Source: Anagrus nilaparvatae (taxonomy: Eukaryota > Arthropoda > Insecta > Hymenoptera > Mymaridae). Taken from it: 64,000 nucleotides of DNA. Position numbers and translations under genes: made by a program. The notes under the pieces were generated by a model. The model saw nothing but the letters and a program-made list of their open reading frames with translations, did not search any database and was not told where the DNA came from. The stretch covers positions 7,814,501 through 7,878,500 of the forward strand of contig JAKSXM010000231.1 in NCBI GenBank assembly GCA_022575985.1. The letters are read 5' to 3'. Shown piece after piece: positions 49,298-59,415 of this stretch. The stretch's first letter is position 1, and each line of letters opens with the position of its first letter.

Positions 49298-51589
49298 AGT
49301 AAATATAAAAAATTGATTTGATTACATTATTCAAAAAAATTATTTTACTAAAATTTATGTACATTTAATAAATCATATTAATATTAATTTAATTTAAAAA
49401 GAATCTCAAAAAATGCATATGATAAATAATACTGGCGGTTCTATCCTTCGATTGTGAATGACATTTTTCAACAAAAAATTTAAGAATCATGTCAAAATTA
49501 TTATTCAAAACAAATTATTTAGTTTTGAATTATAGATGGAATATGTTATTAACATGATTATAATTATTAATTCATGATCACCTGGATAGGATCTAGTGTG
49601 TCTTGCAGCTTTTTTTCTATATCCTCTTCTTTTGTATTATAAAAGTCCTGCATCATAGTTCCAACTTTATTTTTAACGTGCTTAAGACATGTTCTAGTCC
49701 TTTTTAATGCTTGACTCTGCTTCCTTTTTGCGTTATTTGATATATCAAAATTATTTTTCTTCGAAAGACTTCGAATTCCCCCATATGAACTCGATGTATT
49801 TCCTGAAGGTTGGCTTTTCGAATAATATGCTGGAGTAATGTATTATGCAAAGAATGACAATGATTGCATGAATTTTCTGTCTTCTGTACTGCTAGAGTAC
49901 AAAGGTTGTGTCTCCAATACCCAGAGTTATCTTTATAAGCACATCGAGGTGTCGCATTCTTGTATTCTTTGCACGTTGGACCTCCACTGCAAAGTTTTTC
50001 AGCATTTGCATTCAAAATAATATTCTCTGAATCAGCTACAGAACTTATATTTGTATGTGAGGCATACAATTTATCCCGAAAGTATATTCTGACATTCAAT
50101 TGAGTATCGATGATTACCTGGAAAGAAAAAATTTTTATTTCAATAAATGTAAAAAATTGAAAAAATAAATAAACCTACCTGTTTTTGAAATATCAAAGGC
50201 ATGCTTTTATATTTTTTAATTGGAGCTGCAACACCTTCTTGCAAACCAATGTATCCACATTCTTTATTTCTTATTATACCCCACTTATCATTAGGAACAT
50301 TCAAGTTAGTTGTTTTGTTACAAATGGAATCAAAAATTTCTCTTCTTTGCCTGAGTGTTGTACTATCTAAAATATTTGTATATATTGATGATCACTCAAC
50401 AAATCATTTATATAGATATATTCTGTTGATGAATTTTCTCCAAGCGTAGTTGTTTCAGAAACATGATCTATTTGTGCTTCACTTTGGTGTATATCATTGA
50501 ATAAATCATCTATATTGCTAGAATCAGCTGATGAATTTTCCTGATCAAAATTGGTCGGAGTTTCATCAAAAAAATCGTCACTGTCATTATCTAGATTTGT
50601 AACGTTTAAATTTTCAGTATTAGTTTTTTCATTTTCAATATCCATTGGTTCCTCTGACACATCCAAAGTTTGTACCCCTGTGTTGCTGTCTATAAGAACA
50701 CAATAATTGATAAAATACAAATATTATTTATTACTAAAAATATTCTCTTAAATACAGAAATTCTGTTATGTACATACTTTCGATCAGCAGCATAACTGAT
50801 GGATCCTTATCGCTGTTAACAATACAAGGAACTGCATTCGGAGTTAGAGTTTTAGTACTTAGTTTTCTCTGAAAAAATTATTCAATTTTAAGACAGGTTT
50901 AAGAAATGATTTATTTACAAAATTTTTAAAATCACTTTTCCAAAATTTTAAGCATAAAAGGATACTCACAGTGAAGATAATATTTCCAAACTGGTCTGTT
51001 TTAACTACTTTATCATGGTTTTCATCCTTTTTAAAGTGATTCTCACATATATAGTTAGTATGATTAATTTTAATTCCTATGCAAGCAAGAATACTACTCC
51101 ATTTTAGAAATTTTTCAGTATTTTCTTTTGTGACTCTAAACAAAGTGATGCTTTTTTCTTTGGAGTTTTTATTTGGACAAGTCACAATGCAGCAACGTCT
51201 TTGACCCATTATTATATATTTTGTGTAGCTTTAAAAACTACTCTTCTCATTTTAAAAAGAAAGAAAAAGTACCCCTAAAATTAATTCAATTAGATAAATA
51301 TTGAGGTTAAATAAAAATTTTTTTGGAGTAGAAATTTCAACAAATATTAAATAAATATTTTAAATAATAAATAGTGATAGCTTTATTAGCTATGAATTTT
51401 TCTTCACTTACTCTTTTACACATAAATAAATATATACACTGAATTTATTTAAATTTTTTAATTTTATTAAATTAATTATTTATACTCATTAGATACTCAT
51501 TGAGAACACGTGAAAATTTGAAAGATTATTCTTTATTTGCGTGGTAAACAAAGAAGTTTTATTTGAATCATATGTACGAGAGAGAAAAC

Positions 51590-51697
51590 GCTATGCACGA
51601 GAGACTCATACGCCCCTATTGAGAAAGCCAGGAACTTGTGACAATAAAATCACAATATGGCGGGCAGCTAGGTCCCTCCTAATCTTTTACCTCCGTG
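51590..51697. repeat. P-like transposon terminal inverted repeat, right
   Basis: Inverse counterpart of 39581-39692. The last bases, CTCCGTG at 51691-51697, abut the target duplication. Confidence 0.85.
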
Positions 51698-51705
51698 GTC
51701 CATAA
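51698..51705. other. Target-site duplication, right (GTCCATAA)
   Basis: Identical to 39573-39580 and continuous with AATAAAGAATGACCC of the family-Y palindrome. Confidence 0.85.
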
Positions 51706-51830
51706 ATAAAGAATGACCCAAATCGCAGTCTAACATCCTCGGCTTCGCCTCGGAAGGTAATTTACGTGCGCTTTGGGCCATTATTTACTTTTCTTGACAC
51801 GAGCCGTAAATATACTATTACTTTTGAAAT
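51698..51830. repeat. Small palindromic element (family Y), copy 3, split by the P-like element
   Basis: Arms AAAGAATGACCCAAATCGCA and GTGCGCTTTGGGCCATTATT, with an inner hairpin CCTCGGCTTCGCCTCGG. Compared with the copy at 23385-23525, its left margin should continue from 39573-39580, on the other side of the transposon. Confidence 0.65.
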
Positions 51831-52161
51831 ACCCAAAATTTTTGTCTTTATGTATACTTCTTATGGTAAAAGTTTTGTTTTGTTTTTTGACTTCCTTAAA
51901 AAACTAGAGTAAAAAATCTGATTTTAGGATTTTCATTTCTTAAAAATTTTCAAATTTCCCGCCAAGTCACGTCACCAATCAAAAAACTGACCAAAAATTT
52001 GGATTCCGCGGGAAATTTTACCTAAGGATATATATTTTTATGTATTTACAAGCTTATATGTTGAGACAGCGAAATTTGAAAGGATTCCCCGATTAATATC
52101 AATTAATTTAGCACAATTATAAAAGAAAAAAAAATATGGTTAAATCCAGCAGACAAAAAAT

Positions 52162-53654
52162 ATGTCGGATGATAAAAAGATTTTATTAAATCTTCATGAT
52201 GTTAATTTAATAATGCGTGATGCGATTAACCTCTCTCGAACAAATGTTTTATCAATCCAGGTAAAAGATTTTTAAAAATACATATTTTTAATACAAATAT
52301 TTTAATTTTAATAATTCATATTAATAATTATTTTAGAATGATGTTATTTAATGTCATAATAATTATGGTGAATTAAAATCATGTAGAGTAGAGTCTTATG
52401 CTGGTGACGGTGACGTATGTATCAATTGAGTATAATCTTTATGTTTTATATAAATATAATTATTTTTATTTTCAGGCTTTCGAACCATGTGAAAAAGATT
52501 ACGTTGAAAATCTTATTGTTATTGACAATGATGAAAAATTCAATGTTGAAAATTTTGACAAGGTAAGATTATTATTTATTATTTGAATTTATTAGTAGAA
52601 TTTATTTTGTTTTTATTTATTTTAGTTAACAGTATCAAGCTATTTTGATAGTGGAAATGACAATCCCATTGAGGTTGATATTGCTTGTTTAACTAATTTT
52701 GAGCAGGTAAATATTATAATATATAATCAATTGATTTTTATAATTTTTTAATTTATTTCCTTTTAGGCGAGCACAAATATTCAATCTGATGTTGATGTTA
52801 CTGCATCGTCAAGTCATTTACCACCTCATAATGCTATTATTGTATCATCGAGTCAAAATATACATCCTATAGATTATATTCTTCCATCGACAAGTCATTT
52901 ACAACCTCATAATGCTATTATTGCAACATCGAGTCATTTACCAGATCTTATTTCTGTAAGTAGACCAGAAAATGGTCCACTACCAGATTTAATACCTCAA
53001 AGCTTAAAAATGGATAGACCACCTCATCGCTTTGATAAATTTCCTTCACCAGATTCTAATTTATCGCTCTCTTCAACAACTGAAACTAGCTCAATAAAAA
53101 ACAGTGGATCATTAATGCAAGCTTCTCCAGCAAATACTTCTCAAAACTTTACCTTTGTTGATGAACCATGTTCTTCATATGAACCAGACTTACCATTGCT
53201 TCGAAGAGTTGGGACAAGGAGAGATCCTCCATCACCAGGCAAACTACCTTTCAATAAATATTGTATAGATGACAAACATAATGATGTTTTATTGAAAGCA
53301 TTGAAAGGTAAATCTAAGCTAGATGATATTTATCATGTTGATTACACCTTTTACACTCAAGCTGGAACAGTGCAATGGATTTGTGATTTTTGTGAAAATA
53401 ATGAAATAGAAGATAATGATAATTGTGCAACGAATGATGTGTTTCATCACATTTATGTCGTTGGGTCAAAAGAAGGTTTAAGCAAAGAATATGGTGACAA
53501 AAAGTGCTTTAAGTGTAGTTCTCGCTTGAAAATTTACAAAGTAGGTAGATGCAAGCCATGCGCTTTAACAAATATTTTACATTGTAAGGACATTAAAGAT
53601 GGTGAAGTATTCCAAAGTGTCTTAAATATTGGCATAGGTGCTAAAAAATGTTAA
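52162..53654 (+). pseudogene. Unrecognised five-exon gene with Cys-rich C-terminus
   Basis: Exons 52162-52260, 52337-52414, 52476-52562, 52626-52706 and 52767-53654, GT-AG and all phase 0, adding up to 411 codons. One in-frame TAA at 52349-52351 (exon 2) interrupts an otherwise consistent frame, so it is either a pseudogene, a sequence error or an alternative exon. The N-terminal part is acidic. Residues about 115-260 are Ser/Pro/His-rich with two imperfect repeats of SSHLPPHNAII type. The C-terminal 110 residues have CDFC, KCFKCSS and RCKPC pairs that could bind zinc. I recognise no family. It is the first of three co-oriented frames (with 53992-54447 and 54766-55337) and begins 330 bp right of the family-Y element. 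The role is unknown; a mobile or virus-derived origin is a guess from context. Confidence 0.6.
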
Positions 53655-53991
53655 ATTTTTCAAATTTTCATTTCACAGATTTTTAAATTAGATTTTTTTT
53701 TTTCATTTTCAATTTCTTCAATTTTTTTACATAATTTTTAAAATAGATTTTTTTACATAAATTTTAAAATAGATTTTTTTCTATACCAACACATGTTTTT
53801 TGTAATTTATTTATAAACAAAATAATTTCAAAATATCCTAACCTAAAATTTTAATATATCAAAAAATTTTTTTATTTGATAACTGGATTATATTTGTATA
53901 AAAATATTTTTGTTGAATTTTTATAAAAAAAACCTCTGTAAATTTTTAGCATAAAATATTCAAAGTTTTAGCATAAACTTTTCAAAGTTTT

Positions 53992-54447
53992 ATGTATCCT
54001 ATATATATAGGAAATCCTGAAAAAAGAGAGAGGTTACAGAAAAAGAAAGAAAGAAAGAAGCCTTTATTGAAAAAAGTGTTAGTGAATGAATTTTTAAAAA
54101 ATTATGAAGAAGAAGAGGACTTTAATGAACAGTTTGAAAAAGAAAGAGAGGCAGAAAATAAAGTGCTTGAAGATATGATTAAAGAAATGGCTCAACCACC
54201 ACCACCATTATTGTCTCCAATAAAAGACGAGCCGGAAGTTTACGTGCCTGAAAAATTTTTCTGCACTGAGCACCTCTTCTTTGCGGATCCTGCACTTTAT
54301 AATGAATTCAAAGACTGTCAAAAATGAACCTATCGTAAAAATATGGCGATTCTTGAGGCCAAGAGAAAAGAAATTAGGGCGGAAATTGAAGAGATGGAGA
54401 AGAATGTAAGGCTCAGTGCAGTGAAAAGAAAATTAGTTTTTGAATAA
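53992..54447 (+). pseudogene. Unrecognised coiled-coil frame with one stop
   Basis: 152 codons from ATG to TAA with a single TGA at 54325-54327. Residues about 10-65 are Lys/Glu-rich and likely helical, followed by AQPPPPLLSPIKDEPEVYVP, a CTEHLFF segment and, after the TGA, another Lys/Glu helix (LEAKRKEIRAEIEEMEKN). The composition on both sides of the TGA is the same, so it is probably a nonsense change. No family recognised. Oriented with its neighbours, 337 bp after the preceding stop codon. Confidence 0.5.
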
Positions 54448-54765
54448 TAATTTTTTTTTGACATTTTTATTTCGAAATTTTTTTAAATTTTTTTTTAAAT
54501 TTCTTTTTTTTTTTTTTTAATTTTTTTTTTATGAAATTCCAATTATGATAAATAAAAATGATTACAGTTATTGTAAAAAAATTTTAAATTGAGGGATTTC
54601 ATAAAAAAAAAAATTTTTTTTAACTAATTTTTTGATAATTTTTTAACTAATTTTTTGATAATTTTTCATGTAATTTTTAATAATTTTTCAAGTCATTTTT
54701 CATAATTTTTTAATAAATTTTAACAATTTTTTAAGTATTTTTTAATAATTTTTTTTTTGTTTCAG

Positions 54766-55337
54766 AATGAATTTCCAAAGGCTAAATGATGTTGGCAGAT
54801 TGGCTGAACGCCGAAAACTTAATTTGAACGAGTTGGATGTGAACCAAATATATCGTATAACCCGTGTAATCTTGGTACCAACTCAGTATGGAGATAGAGT
54901 CGTTGCTCATATTGACCATCCTGATATTTCAAAAGTTCAGTGTATTTCAAAGAGAAGTTGAAGGAGGCTTTATGTTTTTTAAATAACTTGGTGGTCAAAG
55001 ACAACTTATTGAATTTATAAATGAAACGCCACAACAAGAAGAATATCCTGCATTACCGACAGAAAATATTCCTGAAGATAACCATCAAAATATTGCAATC
55101 GCTTTACATCCTATCGGTAATCAAGTACCAATGGATGATCTTACTTTTTCACAAGTCTTTCAGGAATCGCAGAATCTTTTTGATGAAGTACTACAAAATG
55201 TTAATATAACAGCTTCTGAATTCCAAGCCAATATAGATTATCCAGAAGGGCGAGATGAAGTATATGGAAGAAGAAAAAGTAAAAAAGTAAAAGAAGTTGT
55301 GCATATAAATATAATAATAAAAAAAAGTAAATTTTGA
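54766..55337 (+). pseudogene. Small YGDRVVA-motif protein gene, broken
   Basis: Preceded by TTTTTTTGTTTCAG, a good splice acceptor, directly before AATG. The first frame (54767-54961) reads DVNQIYRITRVILVPTQYGD followed by RVVAHIDHPD. After a frame change and a TAA near 54990, the sequence continues with LGGQRQLIEF and an acidic tail to 55337 ending in a Lys/Arg-rich stretch (GRRKSKKVKEVV). A Tyr-Lys-Ile-Thr...YG-x-x-VVA core followed by a GG segment reminds me of short single-strand-binding (OB-fold-like) proteins that occur in many copies in some arthropod genomes. That link is from memory of pattern only and is tentative. Two disruptions indicate decay. Confidence 0.5.
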
Positions 55338-55339
55338 TA

Positions 55340-56005
55340 ATAATATACTAAATAGTAGAACGATATAATAAACACATACATAATTTTAATATATATTTTC
55401 ACAGTCTGGAAATAATGTAAAAATTGACGCGCGTCATTAAAATTACAATAACTTTGGTAAAAAATATCGTATCTAAAAAATAAAATAATAGTGAAAACCC
55501 TGATGAAATTTCGAATACTATGGTGTAAGTTTTATTTATATTCATAAAATCAATAAAGTGCAAACTAACTCACTTTATATCATTTTCCTGCGGGGATATA
55601 ACTTGAGTAAAGCATGCTAACGCATGCTTCACTTAGACTAATTAATTTAATTTTTAATTATTCTTATATAATATAATATAATATAAATAATTGGCCTAAA
55701 TTTTTAATAATAAAAACTGCATTGTTTACTTTAATACTTAATTTTCTTCTCGGTTAAAAAACATATGATTTTAATAAGGAAGATAACTTTTTACCGACTT
55801 CCTTCAACCTTATTTTTGAGCTGACGGAAGAGTAAATAACAGCCCGCGCAATGAAATCTAGTTAGCTGACTCAAGGGTTCGATACCTTGATTCAAGTTCG
55901 TTACCTTGAATCAAGTGATTATTCTCTTTACGGGATCTAAGGGACATCAACTTAACATTGACTTGAGAAAATTGTATCATTTTTTATAGTATATATCTCA
56001 AACAT
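55340..56005. other. Intergenic, no gene recognised
   Basis: A+T-rich. TGACGCGCGTCA (55427-55440 area) is a short palindrome, and 55800-55830 resembles the hairpin at 37999-38025. Confidence 0.35.
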
Positions 56006-56009
56006 GTGT

Positions 56010-56270
56010 TACTCAAATTCTGTCTCTTCGAATTCTGTCTTTTAAGTGTGTCGAGTAGTCTAAGTATACAGCCGAGCAATAATCTAAGCGAGGAGCTACT
56101 AAAGCTTGTACAAGCTTAATTCGAAGGGCTTTAGTTGTACATTTCCTAATGAACCTGAGAGTATAGAGAACTCTATTAATCTTTTTACCTATTAATGTGA
56201 CATGCGGTTCCCAAGATAATTTACTGTCTAAGGTTACTCCAATATAATTTCGGAAGAAAGTGGAACCATA
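56010..56270 (-). pseudogene. LINE reverse-transcriptase thumb fragment
   Basis: The minus strand from about 56265 to 56025 is open and reads NYIGVTLDSKLSW, 'HVTLIGKKINRVLYTLRFIR', LRIKLVQALVAPRLDYCS and AVYLDYS. This is the typical segment downstream of the catalytic box in jockey/RTE-like LINEs. It has no start codon and no catalytic domain, and stops at both ends. It is distinct from the LINEs at 11-12 and 34-35 kb. Confidence 0.8.
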
Positions 56271-56274
56271 TTAA

Positions 56275-57785
56275 CATTTTATTGGCTTGCAAAAATCTAT
56301 TTAAATTTTTATTGTAAGTAATTTATCGACCTTATTGAGCAGAATTAAATAAATTTTAAGAAAGATCTTTTATTTATTTATGTAGCAACGTTTCTTTGGT
56401 ATACCACCAACCTCGTCAGGCTAAAAATTTATTGAAAATTAACAATTTTACAAGAAAACAATCTTTTAACTATTACTAGTGAATCTTACCATATAAATAT
56501 TTAAATTTAAAGCAAAGAATATTTTATTCTTTACTGAGTACCAGTTTTTTTAATACTAAATGGACTTTAAATATTAAATTCTATTTAACTGAGCTTTAAT
56601 GAAAGTATAATAGTTTTTGTAGCTACTTATAATCATATAATTTTTAAATTACTTTCAATTATGAATTTTAAATATAGTTCACAACAGAGTACGTATAACT
56701 TAAATCAAGCTTTAATTATTTATATCTACCTATATATTTTATATTAATAATTTTTTAATAATCAACCATTTAAAAAGCTTTAAGAATGATAAGCTATTTC
56801 CAGAAACAATTACAATAAACTTAGCCAATTCCCATGATTAATTTAGGCTGTCATGATATACTATAGATATTTTTTTACTTTTAACGACATCGTCTCAAAA
56901 TTTTGTTTTGTTTATCGCATAGATTTTAGATATCAGACTATACGATACGATATTGGCTAAAATAATCGCACAAAAATAAAAAAATTTTCCACATGGATTT
57001 TTTAATAGGTTAGTATGTAATTTTATTACATAAAAAAAATGGTACATGAAAAAATATAGTCTTGAATAATATAAGAACCTTAAAATGGACCTTATGCTTT
57101 TCACTTTTCTGAAGAGACCCAGCTCTGCCTGCTGGTAAAGTTTTAATAGACCAAAAAGTAACCTCAATTTAACACACATTTATTCGCTATTCTCTAGGTT
57201 TGTTTCATAAGAGCCTTACTGAACTGATAAAAAAATTTCTAATTGCTGTAAGTCCCATATAGGCATTTTTGCAACTAGACAAAATTTTAGAACATTAAAT
57301 TAAAAGGAATCTTAAATCTCGCTCTTAGGCACGCCCATGTGGAATTGTTCCAAGATCCGTTACATAAGATACGAAATAGATGACATAGTAATTACGTAAA
57401 ATCAATTACGTTTTCTTCGTATTCAAAAGTCTACACATGTGAAGTCACTCCGTGCTCTACCGAAATAACAGAAAAAAAACGAAATATATAGTATAACGTG
57501 AGTTGTGATATTACTCATTCATTTTTTTATTTTATTTAAAAAATTTATTTAAAGTAAAAATAATTTTAAAAAAGTTTTAGTTTTGTGTGCAGAATAAAAT
57601 CTTATTAAAAAATTTTTGAATTCTTTGAATTATATATATTAGTATTTGTTTCTTGAAAAACAAAACGACATATAACTCGTTTTCCACGTGGTCTTTGTTT
57701 ATATATTTTATTTTATACATAAATATATTTTAAAATTATAAAAAATTGATAATTAGAAATTAAAAAACAAATATTTAGGATAATT
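56275..57785. other. Intergenic, no gene recognised
   Basis: A+T-rich. Short frames (for example 56895-57179 on the minus strand) lack recognisable features. Confidence 0.4.
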
Positions 57786-57789
57786 CTAT

Positions 57790-58110
57790 CGATAAATAGC
57801 ACAAAATGAGACCAGTTCTCATAAATAGAAAATTTGTTTTTTTCTCGATAAAACAACTTAAAAATAGATAATTCACCGAATCAGGTTTTTTATAAATTTT
57901 AAAGAGTATTATGCTTTTTTAAAGTTTTTGAAAAAATTGCTTTCCTCAGTCATCATTTTTGAAAGTCCCGCAAAATTTATCTAGAAAACGTTAAAAAAAA
58001 ATTGTTTTCGATGTAAAATTTGATGAGGAATTTGAATTTTCAGTCAGATTTTGCCTACTCTCTGTTGATTCATGAAAAAATTGAAATTTATTTCCAACTT
58101 TAAATGAAAA
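57790..58110 (+). repeat. Dispersed repeat W, copy 2
   Basis: Homologous to 21985-22310. The continuation at 58250-58340 (GACCAAACATTTGAATTC) resembles 51965-52020, upstream of the three-gene module. Confidence 0.55.
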
Positions 58111-58465
58111 TATCCGAAAAGTTTCCCGCTAAAAAAGAAAATTTTTTTTCTTAAATTTTTCGAAAATTGCATATATTTCGCTGAAAAAAATTTCTCAAGA
58201 GTAATACCAATTTTCGTAAGTTTTTCGTTTTTTTCAATTTTGACTTGTGAGTTATTTTACTGATTTTACGCTGATTCACGTGACCAAATGAAAATCTGAC
58301 CAAACATTTGAATTCTGCAGTAAATTTCACAAGGCTATAGTAATTTTGGTACCCTTAAAATGATTTTCAATTTGTTAAACATTTGAAATCCTATTTCCTT
58401 AGCAAAACTTTCGATAAAGTTTTATTAATTTAATAAATAATTAACATCATAATTTAATAAGAGAG

Positions 58466-58543
58466 CTTGGATAGCTCAGTCGGAAGCGCGCCAGTTTGGC
58501 GATCTGGACGTTACAGGTTCGCCGCCTGACTAGGACAAATGAT
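58466..58543 (+). tRNA. tRNA-like sequence (pseudogene or SINE head)
   Basis: TAGCTCAGTCGGAAGCG matches a D-arm/box A, and GGTTCGCCGCC matches a T-arm/box B. Between them CCAGT-TTGGCGA-TCTGG forms an anticodon arm whose loop would present GGC (Ala), an anticodon not normally used in eukaryotic nuclear tRNAs. The acceptor strands pair poorly. More likely a decayed tRNA or the head of a tRNA-derived SINE than a working gene. Confidence 0.55.
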
Positions 58544-59410
58544 TTTCAGTTTTTTTTCTAAAATGATTAAATTCTGAAATTATTTTCAACTACACTATAA
58601 TAAAATTTAGACCTACAATTTATGAAAATCTTTCATTTAAGTATTCTAAGTAGTTATCATAAAATTTAATTTTTTAAACCAATCCAGTTCGGAACAGTAG
58701 TCAATAAATTAAATTTTCAGCCGAAAGTACCCAATTTTTCAATTTCTTCCAAAATTGCAATTTCCGATAAAAATAGGTTATAATTATGGTCTAAAAAACT
58801 TTGTAGGCATATATGTGTATATAGTATGTAATCGGTGCGGTGTCACATATCTCTAAAATTTTTTGAAAAAATCTCGAGGTAGAGTCGCGGGGGTGGTTTT
58901 TTACACTATTAATGAATTTTTTTTTTTTCTACACTATTAATAATTTTTCTACACTATTATTTATTTTTATCACTGTCAACTGTGCAGAAATAAATTTTAA
59001 GTAATAAAATTAACAATAATGGTGGTGAATAACTATATGTATATTGAAGTTCAGAAAAAAAATAAATATAGACAACTCAGGATTTTTTTTTAGTCGTTCA
59101 TGTACAAAAATCTAAAAGATTTATTATTTCTCTTTTTATACCTACATAGTTCTTTTTACATTGTTTAAATTAAAATTTAATGAAGTGAAGTGAAGAACCT
59201 TTAACTTCTAAGATGCAAAGTAAAAATCATACACTTCTTTTTATCATCGTGGAAAAATTGGTTTTAGTAATTAAAATTTTAAATTATTGATAATTATAAA
59301 TTATTTCAAATCATTATTGTATTGAAGGTTTTTAAATTCTTTTTTTAAACTTTTTATGTCAATATCCTAAAAACACTTATCTGAATATGTGCAAATCTTT
59401 CTAAAAAAAT
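58544..59410. other. Intergenic, 3' of odorant receptor B
   Basis: A+T-rich. A (T)n-rich stretch at 58900-58970 repeats CTACACTATTAAT three times. No exon found. Confidence 0.4.
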
Positions 59411-59415
59411 ACTTC

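Larger units (their letters stand above)
42129..51209 (-). pseudogene. P-element/THAP9-type transposase, nine exons, inactivated
   Basis: Exons on the minus strand: 51209-50970, 50868-50778, 50689-50179, 50117-49582, 45729-44957, 44876-44718, 44467-44294, 44176-43973, 42959-42129, all GT-AG. Exon 1 is a THAP zinc finger (C2CH: Cys near residues 6-11, then CENHF), with the AVPCIVN box in exon 2. Exon 3 is acidic; exon 4 has a Cys-rich segment and a Lys-rich coiled coil. Exon 5 holds the RNase H-like core: catalytic Asp in ILIDEMKV (codon 45439-45441), second Asp in VCDGAS (45163-45165), then FSDAPHLIKCIRN. Exon 6 has KFCPKLTREHLNPSN; exon 8 ends with the catalytic Glu in NQDILE (43973-43975), and exon 9 continues QFFGIIR and GGSNDHPTS. 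Disabling changes: 1-nt losses in A/T runs near 50370, 49816 and 45143, TAA at 44423-44425, TAG at 42936-42938. Allowing for the three losses, every exon keeps phase (about 1,170 codons). Confidence 0.93.
39581..51697 (-). mobile_element. P-superfamily DNA transposon, 12.1 kb, with TIRs and 8-bp TSD
   Basis: Left end CACGTAGGTAAAAGATTAGG and right end (inverse) CACGGAGGTAAAAGATTAGG match at all but one of the first 23 bases. Weaker inverted homology runs on for about 110 bp, including TGTGATTTTATTGTCAC at 39636-39652 and its inverse at 51638-51654. A perfect 8-bp duplication flanks it. The only transposase inside is a P/THAP9-type gene on the minus strand. It is larger than Drosophila P (2.9 kb) because its introns and 3' region hold other repeats: a 333-bp tandem array, a Helentron-like fragment, a 2-kb fold-back element and a family-Z MITE. 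By rejoining the flanks, the host site is a family-Y palindromic element. This copy is inactive because the gene is disabled. Confidence 0.93.

Noticed and set aside
53010..53654. Single-exon gene starting at the Met at 53010
   Set aside because: The frame is open leftward to a good acceptor at 52766 and joins four upstream phase-0 exons, so this Met is internal.
52162..55337. Assignment of the three-gene module to a named virus or transposon group
   Set aside because: No polymerase, integrase, capsid or helicase signature and no flanking inverted ends were found; only pattern-level resemblance of one protein.
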